The notes under the pieces are model-generated. The model was not told the DNA's origin, ran no database searches, and saw only the letters and a program-made list of their open reading frames with translations. The translations under genes were made by a program, and so were the position numbers. From Bacteroidota bacterium (GTDB taxonomy: Bacteria > Bacteroidota > Bacteroidia > NS11-12g > UBA955): DNA of 64,000 nucleotides. Positions 19,658-28,213 of this stretch are shown here, in pieces (position 1 is the stretch's first letter; each line of letters opens with the position of its first letter). The DNA is taken from assembly GCA_023957335.1 (NCBI GenBank), contig JAMLHC010000003.1, forward strand, positions 62,001 to 126,000, in the 5' to 3' direction.

Positions 19658-20638
19658 ATGAACATTGACCTGCTTACTCAAAAAATCAAAAAAATTGCTC
19701 AGGAAATTTCCGGTCTGACCCGAGATATTGAGCACAACAGTTCAAGACGTCAATTCTACTCAGATTTAATCAAACAAAGAGTATTTGACTTATATGACAT
19801 TGCTCAAGATTTATATGAAGAATGTAAAGAAAAAGACAAGAAAATAGAAGAGTCAAAAGAACGCCACTTTCTTAAACCACACCTGCCCAGCAGCAATTTC
19901 AAAACTGAGAAAGCAGAGGAAAAGAAACCGGTTCAAGAGCTTTTTGACATGACTCCAACCGAAAAGCCGGTAGAAAAGGAAAATGCAATCCAAAATGAAA
20001 TCCAAATCCAAGATACAACTCCCGCAATTGACAAGCCCGCACAAGAGCTTGAGAAAGAAGATACAGTGAATGCGCCATCGCCTGTGAATAATGAGCCGGG
20101 AGAAGAGTTTGTGATGACTGAAGACATTGAGAAAGAAGTAATTGAGGATGAAAAAATCGAGGAAGTGATTGAAGAAACAAAAGAAGATATAACAGAACCG
20201 GAAAGCACAATAGAAGAATCAATAGCTGAGAACGAATCAAATCAACCTACTACACAAAAAGTAGAACAAAACAAAGTGTCATTTGCAGACAATCCAAATG
20301 CCCAAGCAGGGAACCTTCAAGATTGGTTAGTCCAGGTTTTACAAGAGATTACCGCCAAAAAGACACTATCTAATGACATTTCTCACAAATTGCAAAGTGC
20401 GCCCATCACTAACTTCTACAACACGGTGTCTATCAGCCAAAAGCATCAATACATAGACGAACTCTTTGAGGGAAAACAAGATGCTTATCGCAACACACTC
20501 CAAAGAATCGAGGATATAGGAAATCTACAAGCAACACTCAAATATTTGGGTAATGAAATTGCACCTAACTTTGATTGGAAAAAGAAAGAAAAACTGGTTT
20601 CAGAATTCTTATATCTCGTCAAGAGGAGGTTTTTGTGA
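19658..20638 (+). CDS. Acidic coiled-coil protein of unknown function
   Basis: About 326 residues with no signal peptide or membrane segment. Residues 1-60 are strongly helical (LTQKIKKIAQEISGLTRDIE, EECKEKDKKIEESKE). Residues 75-205 are a low-complexity acidic linker rich in Glu, Pro and Thr. The last 110 residues are a compact helical domain (LQDWLVQVLQEITAKKTLSNDI to FLYLVKRRFL) that looks like the conserved part. The ATG at 19658 is preferred over one 51 bases upstream because the promoter motif lies between them. The TGA stop overlaps the GTG of menA (GTGA), so the gene heads a translationally coupled unit with menA and menC. I do not recognise a family. Confidence 0.75.
   Translation: MNIDLLTQKIKKIAQEISGLTRDIEHNSSRRQFYSDLIKQRVFDLYDIAQDLYEECKEKDKKIEESKERHFLKPHLPSSNFKTEKAEEKKPVQELFDMTPTEKPVEKENAIQNEIQIQDTTPAIDKPAQELEKEDTVNAPSPVNNEPGEEFVMTEDIEKEVIEDEKIEEVIEETKEDITEPESTIEESIAENESNQPTTQKVEQNKVSFADNPNAQAGNLQDWLVQVLQEITAKKTLSNDISHKLQSAPITNFYNTVSISQKHQYIDELFEGKQDAYRNTLQRIEDIGNLQATLKYLGNEIAPNFDWKKKEKLVSEFLYLVKRRFL
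20624..20629 (+). promoter_or_regulatory. Shine-Dalgarno AGGAGG before menA
   Basis: A full AGGAGG with 5 bases to the GTG start of menA, inside the last codons (Arg-Arg) of the upstream gene. Strong Shine-Dalgarno sites are uncommon in Bacteroidota; here it decides the GTG as start and suits a gene whose start overlaps the upstream stop. Confidence 0.5.
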
Positions 20639-21558
20639 AAGCATACCTAAGTGCTGCACGTTTGCGCACGCTCCCGTTGGCAACAGCAGTAGTGGCAATG
20701 GGCGATATTTGTACAAGGTTATTCAGCCCCGACAATTACAATTTTACAATCAGTCTTTGGAGTTTCATCACAGCTATGTTGTTGCAGATTTTATCAAATT
20801 ATGCCAATGATTATGGGGACTTCAAAAAAGGGACAGACTTGCATGCCCAAAGAAAAGACAGAGCTATGTCATCCGGTGCAATGACAGAGGGCAAAATGAA
20901 ACTTGCCATAGTACTTCTTTCTTTGTTTTCGTTGATTGCGGGATTTAATTTATTATGGACGGCTTTTGATGGAGATTTCACCAACGGATTTATATTCATG
21001 TTAGCTGTCGGATTACTGGCGATTTTAGCATCCATTACCTATACAGTTGGGAAAAATGCATATGGATACAAAGCCTTAGGTGATTTGTATGTATTTATTT
21101 TCTTTGGACCTGTTGCTGTATTGGGTTGTATCTATTTACAAAATTCAAACGATTTCTTTGCTCTAAATAACAACGCAATAATTGCTTGTATATCTTCATC
21201 ATGCTGTATGGGTTTTGCTTCGGCAGCGGTACTTACCATAAATAACATTCGAGATATTGATAAAGACAGAAAATCCGGTAAGATTACGGTGCCTGTATTA
21301 CTGGGCTACAACAAAGCCAAATTTTATTATTATACATTAACGCTTGTAATGCTCAGCAGTTATGCCATTTTTATCTCGCTGACAGATAAAACTGTGGGAG
21401 TTAAACTTTTTGTTTTGATAGTGGCATTTTTGGTATTCGGGTTCAGGGTAATGAAGATAGCAGTAGCAAATAATCAAACGCCATTTCCTTATTACATGCG
21501 CGAACTCAAATATTTTTCCATTTCCGTATTGATTCTTCCTTTGTTGTCATGGCTTTAA
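20635..21558 (+). CDS. menA: 1,4-dihydroxy-2-naphthoate polyprenyltransferase
   Basis: Membrane UbiA-family enzyme that attaches the polyprenyl chain to 1,4-dihydroxy-2-naphthoate, giving demethylmenaquinone. From the GTG start the protein (about 307 residues) begins VKAYLSAARLRTLPLA, a normal MenA start. The two Asp-rich Mg-diphosphate motifs are visible: NYANDYGDFKKGTD with RKDRAMSSGAM following, and NNIRDIDKDRKSGKITVPVLLG. About eight or nine membrane helices follow the usual pattern. The frame stays open 60 bases upstream, but that overlaps the preceding gene and lacks conserved residues. The 3' end overlaps the start of menC by 10 bases. Confidence 0.95.
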   Translation: MKAYLSAARLRTLPLATAVVAMGDICTRLFSPDNYNFTISLWSFITAMLLQILSNYANDYGDFKKGTDLHAQRKDRAMSSGAMTEGKMKLAIVLLSLFSLIAGFNLLWTAFDGDFTNGFIFMLAVGLLAILASITYTVGKNAYGYKALGDLYVFIFFGPVAVLGCIYLQNSNDFFALNNNAIIACISSSCCMGFASAAVLTINNIRDIDKDRKSGKITVPVLLGYNKAKFYYYTLTLVMLSSYAIFISLTDKTVGVKLFVLIVAFLVFGFRVMKIAVANNQTPFPYYMRELKYFSISVLILPLLSWL

Positions 21559-22589
21559 GATTTGAAATAACACCCCATACCTTAGAATATAAAAAACCGG
21601 CTACCACAAGTCGAGGTGCACTCAGTGAGCGAAAATTATGGATTATCAAAGTGTTTGACACACATAACCCAAACATAGCGGGGTACGGAGAATGTGGCAT
21701 CATCCCGGGTCTCAGCCCCGAAGATTTTGATGGATTTGACATTGAATTAGAGCACCTCTTTGCAATACTGAACAGCGGAACGGAGCTTGCGCCTGAAATT
21801 ATGCAACAATATCCGGCTTTCAAATTTGCACATGAGACTGCATTGTTAGATTTGAAAAGTGGTGGCAGACAAATACTGTTTGACACCCCTTACAGTCGAG
21901 GTCAAGCCGGAATTAAAATTAACGGACTCGTATGGATGTCGAATTTGGAAGAAATGCTGACAGAAGCAAAATCCAAGTTGTTGGACGGTTTTGATTGCCT
22001 TAAGTTTAAAATTGGCGCTAGCGATTTTGACAAAGAATGTAGCATGATTGCACAAATCAGATCACTTGCAGACAGTTCACGATTACAAATCAGGGTAGAT
22101 GCCAACGGTGCATTTCCTATTGCCGATGCCCTGTTGATGCTCAAAGAGCTTAAACGCTTTGACATACACAGCATAGAGCAACCTATTGCCAAAGGACAAT
22201 GGGATAATCTGGAAGAAATCTGTTCCAAATCGCCTGTCAGTATTGCACTTGACGAAGAGCTTATCGGAATTAATATAGCCAAAGAAGGGGCGACATTACT
22301 CAAAAAGGTTCGTCCTCAATGGATTGTTCTCAAACCCTCTCTTATTGGAGGGTTGGCGGTTTCAGACCAGTGGATAACACTGGCAGAAAAAATGCAAATA
22401 GGCTGGTGGGCAACCTCTGCATTGGAAAGCAATATTGGCTTAAACGCTATTGCTCAATGGGTTTCTGCCAAAAACACCCCTTTACACCAAGGATTGGGTA
22501 CAGGACAACTTTATTCTACCAATTTTGCTCCTGCAACACAAATAAATCAAGGAAAATTGTGGAGAATAGGTACAGAAAAAGGAAATTAA
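21549..22589 (+). CDS. menC: o-succinylbenzoate synthase
   Basis: Enolase-superfamily dehydratase that turns SHCHC into 2-succinylbenzoate in menaquinone synthesis. The 346 residues have the N-terminal capping domain (LEYKKPATTSRGALSERKLW) and a barrel with the catalytic and metal residues in order: KFKIGA (KxK position), RVDANGAF, IEQPI, ALDEEL and VLKPSLIGG. Divergent o-succinylbenzoate synthase/N-acylamino acid racemase or dipeptide epimerase is the main alternative, but overlap with menA settles the assignment. The remaining men genes are not in this window. Confidence 0.93.
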   Translation: MALRFEITPHTLEYKKPATTSRGALSERKLWIIKVFDTHNPNIAGYGECGIIPGLSPEDFDGFDIELEHLFAILNSGTELAPEIMQQYPAFKFAHETALLDLKSGGRQILFDTPYSRGQAGIKINGLVWMSNLEEMLTEAKSKLLDGFDCLKFKIGASDFDKECSMIAQIRSLADSSRLQIRVDANGAFPIADALLMLKELKRFDIHSIEQPIAKGQWDNLEEICSKSPVSIALDEELIGINIAKEGATLLKKVRPQWIVLKPSLIGGLAVSDQWITLAEKMQIGWWATSALESNIGLNAIAQWVSAKNTPLHQGLGTGQLYSTNFAPATQINQGKLWRIGTEKGN

Positions 22590-22679
22590 AAATTAACTGT
22601 GTAGTTTTGGCTTAAAATTTGGGTAAAAGAACGACAAAGAATGTTATTTTCGCACTCCCATTAATTACGAGGTATAAAG

Positions 22680-24077
22680 ATGTCTTTAATTAAATCAATT
22701 TCAGGAATCAGAGGCACCATTGGAGGCTTGCCCGGCAATAATCTTACACCATTAGATATTGTTAAATTCACTTCCGCTTTTGCCGAGTTTATTTCCCAAG
22801 AAAAATGGGGCAAAACCATCGTAGTCGGCAGGGATGCTCGGCTCTCAGGACAAATGGTTGCCGGAATTGTAAACTCAACACTCATTTCTAAGGGCTTTAA
22901 TGTAGTGGACTTAGGATTAAGCACCACTCCTTCCGTAGAATTAGCCGTGAGCGAAATGAAAGCCGCAGGCGGGATTATTATTACTGCCAGCCATAACCCC
23001 AAACAATGGAACGCGCTGAAATTACTCAATAACGATGGAGAGTTCTTAGATGAAATACAAGCAGGAAAGGTATTGGACTTAGCAGAAAAAGCTGATTTTA
23101 AATATGCCGAAGTTACCCAATTGGGTGCTATCCAGCATCAACACGGAGGATATATAGACCGCCATATTGAACGAATTTTAGAAATGCCATTAGTAGATGT
23201 GGAGGCAATCAAAAAGAAGCAATTTAGAATAGCGGTAGATGCCGTAAACTCAACCGGTGGTATTGCTGTCCCCAAGTTATTAAAAGCTTTGGGTGTTAGT
23301 GAAGTAATAGAAATTAATTGTGAACCAAGCGGACACTTTGCTCATAACCCCGAACCACTCCCTGAAAATCTTTCCGAATTATCTCAAACAGTCAAGTCTC
23401 ATAAAGCAGACCTTGGCATCAGCGTTGACCCCGATGTGGACAGACTTGCACTTGTGTGCGAAAACGGAGAAATGTTTGGCGAAGAATATACCTTGGTTGC
23501 GGTTGCACAGTACGTACTCCAACATACACCCGGCAACACCGTCTCAAACCTAAGCTCAACAAGGGCTTTGCGCGACATTACCGAAAAAGTAGGCATGAGC
23601 TATTCCGCTGCGGCTGTAGGAGAAGTGAATGTAGTCAAACAGATGAAAGCCACTAATGCCATTATTGGCGGAGAAGGAAATGGCGGTGTTATTTATCCCG
23701 AAGTTCACTACGGAAGAGATGCCTTGGTTGGAATAGCACTATTTTTGTCACACTTGGCAAAAATCGGGAAAAAGGCCTCTACGTATAGGTCAACTCTCCC
23801 TCATTATGTGATTTCCAAAAACAAAATCAGTATAGACGACAACTTTGCACCTGATTTGATTCTCGAAAAGATACAAGCAAAATACAAACGAAATCCAATC
23901 AATACCATTGATGGGGTTAAAATAGAATTTGATGATGAATGGGTACATTTGAGAAAATCAAACACCGAACCCATCATCCGAATTTATGCAGAAAGTAAGT
24001 CTGCAACCTTGGCAGACAACTTGGCTGAAAGAATAATGAAAGACATAGGCGAACTCTTAAAAAGTAACGGAAAATAA
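22680..24077 (+). CDS. glmM: Phosphoglucosamine mutase
   Basis: Alpha-D-phosphohexomutase that converts glucosamine-6-phosphate to glucosamine-1-phosphate for UDP-GlcNAc, peptidoglycan and lipopolysaccharide. The 465 residues contain the N-terminal SISGIRGTIGG, the phosphoserine loop TASHNPKQWNALK, the Mg loop DPDVDRLALV, the sugar-binding loop GEGNGGVIYPEVHYGRDA and the C-terminal phosphate loop RKSNTEPIIRIYAES. The start ISGIRGT and loop GGEGNGG fit GlmM better than phosphomannomutase, but substrate cannot be fixed from motifs alone. The TAA stop abuts the ATG of ychF directly. Confidence 0.88.
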   Translation: MSLIKSISGIRGTIGGLPGNNLTPLDIVKFTSAFAEFISQEKWGKTIVVGRDARLSGQMVAGIVNSTLISKGFNVVDLGLSTTPSVELAVSEMKAAGGIIITASHNPKQWNALKLLNNDGEFLDEIQAGKVLDLAEKADFKYAEVTQLGAIQHQHGGYIDRHIERILEMPLVDVEAIKKKQFRIAVDAVNSTGGIAVPKLLKALGVSEVIEINCEPSGHFAHNPEPLPENLSELSQTVKSHKADLGISVDPDVDRLALVCENGEMFGEEYTLVAVAQYVLQHTPGNTVSNLSSTRALRDITEKVGMSYSAAAVGEVNVVKQMKATNAIIGGEGNGGVIYPEVHYGRDALVGIALFLSHLAKIGKKASTYRSTLPHYVISKNKISIDDNFAPDLILEKIQAKYKRNPINTIDGVKIEFDDEWVHLRKSNTEPIIRIYAESKSATLADNLAERIMKDIGELLKSNGK

Positions 24078-25175
24078 ATGGCTCTAAAATGTGGTATAGT
24101 GGGTTTGCCCAACGTTGGCAAATCAACTCTTTTCAACTGTCTGACCAATGCAAAAGCACAGGCAGCAAACTTTCCTTTTTGTACAATTGAACCTAATATC
24201 GGTATCATTACAGTCCCCGATCCTCGATTGGAAGAATTAACCAAAGTGGCAAAACCACAGAATGTGGTACCCGCTACCATTGAGATTGTGGACATAGCAG
24301 GACTTGTAAAAGGTGCAAGCAAAGGCGAAGGTCTTGGCAATCAATTTTTGGGCAATATCAGAAGCACACATGCCATTTTGCATGTGCTCAGATGTTTTGA
24401 GAACGACAATATCATCCACGTTGAAGGCGGTATAGACCCCATCCGAGACAAGGATATTATTGATACCGAATTACAGTTTAAAGACCTTGAATCTGTGGAT
24501 GCACGCATCAATAAAGTTGCTAAAGCCGCAAAAGCCGGAGGGGATAAAGACGCAGCTCGCACACACGAAGTTCTACTCAAAGTAAAAGCACATCTTGAAC
24601 AAGGCAAATCTGCACGCTCTTTAGGACTTGAAAAAGAAGAACTGGAATTAATAGACGACTTGAACTTACTGACTGTTAAACCCATTCTTTACGTCTGCAA
24701 CGTGGACGAATCAGGACTGAACGGCAACCAATGGGTAGAGGCTGTCAAAGCAATAGCCAAAGAGGAAAACGCAGAGGTCATTATCATTTCTGCTGCCTTG
24801 GAAGCCGAGATTGCCGAATTGGAAGACCCCGAAGAAAGAGCTATGTTCCTAAAGGATTATGGATTGAGCGAAAGCGGATTGGCTAAACTCATCAGAGCTG
24901 CGTACAAACTGTTGGATTATATTACTTATTTCACCGTAGGCGAGAAAGAAGTACGCGCATGGACAATCACTAAGGGATTCAAAGCTCCGCAAGCTGCCGG
25001 AGTTATCCATACCGATTTCGAGAAAGGATTTATTCGTGCAGAAGTAATTAAATACAACGACTACATTCACTATAAATCAGAAACTTCCATCAAAGAAGCC
25101 GGAAAGCTGGCTGTTGAAGGCAAAGAATACATAGTGCAAGACGGAGATTGTATGCACTTTCGGTTTAATGTGTAG
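24078..25175 (+). CDS. ychF: Ribosome-binding P-loop ATPase YchF (OLA1 family)
   Basis: A universally conserved Obg-family protein that hydrolyses ATP rather than GTP and binds the ribosome, with roles in oxidative-stress response. The 365 residues have G1 GLPNVGKST at residue 8, G2/G3 segments FPFCTIEPNIG and DIAGLVKGAS with GEGLGNQFL, and NVDES in place of the G4 NKxD, which explains ATP preference. A coiled-coil insertion follows (residues 130-200), and the C-terminal TGS domain contains YFTVGEKEVRAWTI and AAGVIHTDFEKGFIRAEV. Length and motifs are normal. It starts right after glmM with no gap. Confidence 0.97.
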   Translation: MALKCGIVGLPNVGKSTLFNCLTNAKAQAANFPFCTIEPNIGIITVPDPRLEELTKVAKPQNVVPATIEIVDIAGLVKGASKGEGLGNQFLGNIRSTHAILHVLRCFENDNIIHVEGGIDPIRDKDIIDTELQFKDLESVDARINKVAKAAKAGGDKDAARTHEVLLKVKAHLEQGKSARSLGLEKEELELIDDLNLLTVKPILYVCNVDESGLNGNQWVEAVKAIAKEENAEVIIISAALEAEIAELEDPEERAMFLKDYGLSESGLAKLIRAAYKLLDYITYFTVGEKEVRAWTITKGFKAPQAAGVIHTDFEKGFIRAEVIKYNDYIHYKSETSIKEAGKLAVEGKEYIVQDGDCMHFRFNV

Positions 25176-25285
25176 GGGGGACAAGTTTTTAGTTGTGAAT
25201 TTTTAGTTTTAAGTTGTTCTTGAAACTTCTAATATTGCGGTGTACTTGTGGGGAGAAAAATGATTGTGAAAATAAAAACACAAAA

Positions 25286-25798
25286 ATGAAAAAATACCTG
25301 ACCCTGATAATAGTTCTGTTGCTAATTCAAAAGGCAAAAAGCGATGTAGTTCAACCTGCCTACCAATATACCTTACTCAATTATTCCATAAAAGGGATTT
25401 ACAGTTACGAAGTAGCTAAAAAAGAGAAAACCAGTTTGTTATTTTCGGGTGGTGTTGGAATTGTTAGTCCGTTTTTTGCTATTTACGAACCTGTTTTTGG
25501 CGTTGAATTTTTAATGGAAAAAAGGAGGTATTTCAAACCGAAAGATTATCAAGGTTTTTTTATCAGCGGCTATTTGGGAGTTGAATACACGAGAAGAGAA
25601 TCCGAGTTTATAAATGATTTTGCACTAATTCCGGGGTTTAAACTCAGCCGTAAAAGCGTTATATCTTCAAACTTGGTAATTGAGCCACACTTAGGATTGT
25701 CTTACCCTATACCTTTTAACATCTATGATGGATTTTACTTCCCTCTTCCGCTTGCAACTATTGGGCTGCGTATGGGTTTCTGTAAACTTAAATCGTAA
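25286..25798 (+). CDS. Exported protein of unknown function, probable small outer-membrane beta-barrel
   Basis: About 170 residues. The ATG chosen gives a clear signal peptide (MKKYLTLIIVLLLIQKAKS) with a likely cleavage before DVVQPAYQY; the longer frame upstream has no such start. The mature part alternates polar and hydrophobic residues in short stretches ending in aromatic positions (YFKPKDYQGFFISGYLGVEY, NLVIEPHLGLSYPIPFNIYDGFYFPL, TIGLRMGF), consistent with an 8-strand barrel or outer-membrane protein of the kind common in Bacteroidota. I do not recognise a named family. It is convergent with the NlpC/P60 gene. Confidence 0.7.
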   Translation: MKKYLTLIIVLLLIQKAKSDVVQPAYQYTLLNYSIKGIYSYEVAKKEKTSLLFSGGVGIVSPFFAIYEPVFGVEFLMEKRRYFKPKDYQGFFISGYLGVEYTRRESEFINDFALIPGFKLSRKSVISSNLVIEPHLGLSYPIPFNIYDGFYFPLPLATIGLRMGFCKLKS

Positions 25799-25812
25799 CA
25801 GCAAGTATCAAT

Positions 25813-26553
25813 TTAAAGTTGCTCTTCAAAAACCCTCCCCGCACAAATAAAAGCGTGGCTTTGCTTCCCTGATTCCGTAAAAATTCCCTGTTGGGTAACG
25901 TGGTCAATTCTTACCTGTCCGCTTGCATGAATGACTTTATCCCCGCCTAAATAGATGCCTACATGGGTTATTTTTTCTGTTGTTTTGCCGAAAAACAATA
26001 AATCTCCTTTAGCTCTGTCTCCAAAAGAAATATTCTTGCAAAAAGCAGCCTGAGGACGTGAATCTCGTGGAATTGCAATACCATTCATTTTATACACAAC
26101 CTGAGTAAACCCAGAACAATCAATTCCAGAAAAAGAGCGTCCTCCCCAGAGATATGGGGTTCCTAAAAAAGTCAAAGCCGTCTTGCAAATTGCCTCAGCA
26201 AGGTTTTGTTGAGGATTTAATTCACTAAGTTTTGCATCAAATAATGGGATTTCATCATCATGCAAAACACCGCCACCCGGCATAATAGGAGGAAAACCGG
26301 GCAATTCGGTAACTAAAAAACTATTCGTAATAATGCGTTTTTTTGAATGAATCTGAGCAAAAGGATTGTCATGAAACAAGTCAGATGAGATAAAACCACG
26401 GTAATCATCAAAATCAGTAACAACCTCAAGCCAATCAACAAGCTGTTTTACAACCTGATAGGTTTCGCCAAACAGCAAACTGCTCACCATTTCAGAAGAA
26501 GATTCCGGTTTTGCCCTTAGAGGCATCCACGACAGGCGGCAGATACCCTGCAT
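25813..26553 (-). CDS. SH3-domain NlpC/P60 peptidase
   Basis: Papain-fold peptidoglycan hydrolase that typically cleaves the gamma-D-glutamyl-diamino-acid bond in stem peptides. The 246 residues have a bacterial SH3 domain (about 10-75, with LRAKPESSSEMVS), a linker or second SH3-like part, and the NlpC/P60 domain from about residue 125. Catalytic residues are visible: Cys in GIDCSGFTQVVY, His in ITHVGIYLG and a polar/His residue in VIHASG. YLWGG before the Cys is a family signature. There is no obvious signal peptide, so it may act inside or be exported otherwise; the dipeptidyl peptidase VI type is cytoplasmic. It starts 3 bases after the ferredoxin gene. Confidence 0.93.
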   Translation of the reverse strand: MQGICRLSWMPLRAKPESSSEMVSSLLFGETYQVVKQLVDWLEVVTDFDDYRGFISSDLFHDNPFAQIHSKKRIITNSFLVTELPGFPPIMPGGGVLHDDEIPLFDAKLSELNPQQNLAEAICKTALTFLGTPYLWGGRSFSGIDCSGFTQVVYKMNGIAIPRDSRPQAAFCKNISFGDRAKGDLLFFGKTTEKITHVGIYLGGDKVIHASGQVRIDHVTQQGIFTESGKQSHAFICAGRVFEEQL

Positions 26554-26556
26554 TTT

Positions 26557-26910
26557 TTATCCGTTTGGGTGAAGTTTATCTTTCTTAGCCAATAGCTGCT
26601 CCTCTGTTTCAACCCTTCCAATGTCAGGAATACAACAATCCACAGGACATACAGCAGCGCATTGTGGCTCATCATGAAACCCCTTGCACTCAGTACATTT
26701 ATCAGGAACTATATAATATACTTCATTGGAAAGTGCGGAATGTCTGGTATCTACATCTGTTATTTCTCCATTCTCCAGAGTAAAAGAGCCGGTAACTGAT
26801 GTACCATCTGAAATACTCCATTCAGCACCGGATTCATATATTGCATTGTTTGGGCACTCCGGCTCGCAGGCACCACAATTTATACACTCGTCTGTTATAA
26901 TAATAGCCAT
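26557..26910 (-). CDS. 4Fe-4S dicluster ferredoxin
   Basis: A 117-residue electron carrier. The first cluster motif is [13 protein letters not shown] at residues 9-21, the second is [21 protein letters not shown] in the C-terminal half, with extra residues between the Cys as in Chromatium/Azotobacter-type (Alvin) ferredoxins. A 45-residue insert separates the motifs, which is common in Bacteroidota forms. It is cytoplasmic and its redox partners are not in the window. It is first in a two-gene unit with an NlpC/P60 peptidase, with no obvious functional link. Confidence 0.95.
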   Translation of the reverse strand: MAIIITDECINCGACEPECPNNAIYESGAEWSISDGTSVTGSFTLENGEITDVDTRHSALSNEVYYIVPDKCTECKGFHDEPQCAAVCPVDCCIPDIGRVETEEQLLAKKDKLHPNG

Positions 26911-26932
26911 TATTCTGTGTTTTTTGCCGGCA

Positions 26933-26940
26933 CAAAATTA
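26933..26940 (-). promoter_or_regulatory. -7 element TAATTTTG upstream of ferredoxin gene
   Basis: TAATTTTG on the minus strand matches TAnnTTTG about 22 bases before the ferredoxin ATG. Confidence 0.45.
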
Positions 26941-27080
26941 ATCAAATTGCAAGACCACCATAGCATATTCGATTAAACAGGCTATTTTAAAATAAGTATA
27001 AATAGTTTGAATGAAATTCAAAACTATAACAATATGTCAGCGCATGTAAGCCACTCTTGGGACTGAATGACTTCTACAAA

Positions 27081-27230
27081 TCAATACTTAATTACTTTTT
27101 GGGTTGTGCTCACCCCGTGCAAATCAAGGGTCTGCACACAATAAACGCCTGCAGGCATGGAACTGCCAAACTCATATTCTCCACTTCCCTTGATTTCAAA
27201 CTCTTCCATCAGTCTCATATCAATCGTATA
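27081..27230 (-). pseudogene. C-terminal remnant of a T9SS type A secreted protein, cut off by the insertion sequence
   Basis: On the minus strand an open frame enters from the edge of the insertion sequence and ends in TGA. It reads through MEEFEIKGSG, FGSSMPAGVYCVQTLDLHG and TTQKVIKY, the standard last strands of a type A type IX secretion C-terminal domain (MPAGVYxVxxxxxxGxxxxKKVIK). Nothing upstream on the other side of the element continues the protein, so the rest was lost by deletion rather than simply interrupted. It is too short to be functional. Confidence 0.75.
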
Positions 27231-27245
27231 GGCTTAAGACCAGAA
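27231..27245 (+). repeat. Left inverted repeat of the insertion sequence
   Basis: GGCTTAAGACCAGAA, pairing with the right end at 28020-28034 with 2 mismatches. Confidence 0.8.
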
Positions 27246-27268
27246 CAAAAGTATAAATTTGTTCTGAA

Positions 27269-27976
27269 ATGCTTGTAAAATATAGTAAATTGAGCGATTA
27301 CAAAATTAAAAAACTCATAGGGTGTTTTTGTTCAGATATTGAAGCGACTAAAACAGCCGAAATTTTGAATTTGATTCGCAAAACTATCAATCATTATTAT
27401 CGAATATTTAGAGATGCCTTTTTCACCAAACAACAGAACGATAAGCGGCTGTTTTTTGGCGAAATTGAATTAGACGAAAGTTATTTTGGAGCAAAAAGAT
27501 TACGCGGAATAAATATGCCACAGAAACGTGGGCGAGGAACTTGGAAACAAGCTGTGTTTGGAATTTTTGAAAGAGATGGACGAGTTTATACAGAGCTAAT
27601 TCCTGATGCAAAAAGAGAAACTTTACGCAAAGTAATCAAAGGAAAGGTAAGTCCTGACAGTATTGTGTTTACTGATGGTTGGCGAGGATATAGTGGTTTG
27701 TTAGATATTGGATATGACAAACATTTTCGGATAGATAAAAGCAAAAGTTTTTCCAACAGAAATGGCGTTCACATAAATGGTATTAAAAGTTTTTGGAGTT
27801 TTACAAAACGTAGATTGGCGAAGTTTAATGGCGTAAAAAGCACCTTTGGATTACATCTAAAAGAATGCAAGTGGCGCTGGCGAAAAACAAATCAAGAAAT
27901 GGAAAAAGAGTTGTGGGAACTTTTACTAAATTTGAAACAGGAAAAACAAAAAAATCTTGCGAAAAGGAACAGCTAA
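27269..27976 (+). CDS. IS1595-family transposase (ISXO2-like DDE domain)
   Basis: A 235-residue transposase. Residues 1-55 are a short DNA-binding part (LSDYKIKKLIGCFCSDIEATKTAE). The DDE domain has GEIELDESYFGAKR with the first Asp, then KRGRGTWKQAVFGIFERDGRVY, then FTDGWRGYSGL with the second Asp, and HINGIKSFWSFTKRRLAKFNGV with the Asn/His and Lys/Arg residues that mark this family, in which the last Glu lies in the LKECKWRW segment. The zinc ribbon of longer family members is missing, which is normal for the short subgroup. The frame is intact, so the element may still be active. Confidence 0.92.
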   Translation: MLVKYSKLSDYKIKKLIGCFCSDIEATKTAEILNLIRKTINHYYRIFRDAFFTKQQNDKRLFFGEIELDESYFGAKRLRGINMPQKRGRGTWKQAVFGIFERDGRVYTELIPDAKRETLRKVIKGKVSPDSIVFTDGWRGYSGLLDIGYDKHFRIDKSKSFSNRNGVHINGIKSFWSFTKRRLAKFNGVKSTFGLHLKECKWRWRKTNQEMEKELWELLLNLKQEKQKNLAKRNS

Positions 27977-27980
27977 ATAG

Positions 27981-28002
27981 TTGTTCTTTTTCAAAAGAAC
28001 AA
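27981..28002 (+). terminator. Hairpin after the transposase gene
   Basis: TTGTTCTTTT and AAAAGAACAA form a perfect 10-bp stem with a 2-base loop, 4 bases after the transposase stop and inside the element. A T-rich tail follows two bases later. It is probably a terminator working in either direction. Confidence 0.55.
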
Positions 28003-28019
28003 GTCATTTTTTAAAAATC

Positions 28020-28034
28020 TTCTGGTCTAGAGCC
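28020..28034 (-). repeat. Right inverted repeat of the insertion sequence
   Basis: Reverse complement GGCTCTAGACCAGAA; pairs with the left end at 27231-27245. Confidence 0.8.
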
Positions 28035-28213
28035 TAAACAAATTAAAGAACATGACGAAGATAGACAATTAAAATATGTATAATATATGCAATATACATA
28101 CATATACTTCTTATCGACTAGCTCAACGTTTTTATAATTATTTTAATGTCGAAAATGATATGGCACAAATGCCCATGCAATAAACGATAAATTTTAAATA
28201 GTATATGAAAAAA

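Larger units (their letters stand above)
27231..28034 (+). mobile_element. IS1595-family insertion sequence
   Basis: An 804-base element bounded by imperfect inverted repeats with a single DDE transposase gene inside. The left end reads GGCTTAAGACCAGAA and the right end, reverse-complemented, GGCTCTAGACCAGAA (13 of 15 identical); similarity continues a few bases outwards (GTaTA versus GTtTA). The 8 bases just outside the two ends are not the same (ATCGTATA and TAAACAAA), so no target duplication is evident, which fits a deletion or rearrangement after insertion. Confidence 0.85.

Noticed and set aside
27218..28042. Possible 8-bp target duplication around the insertion sequence
   Set aside because: Bases next to the ends were compared for two boundary choices and do not match in either.
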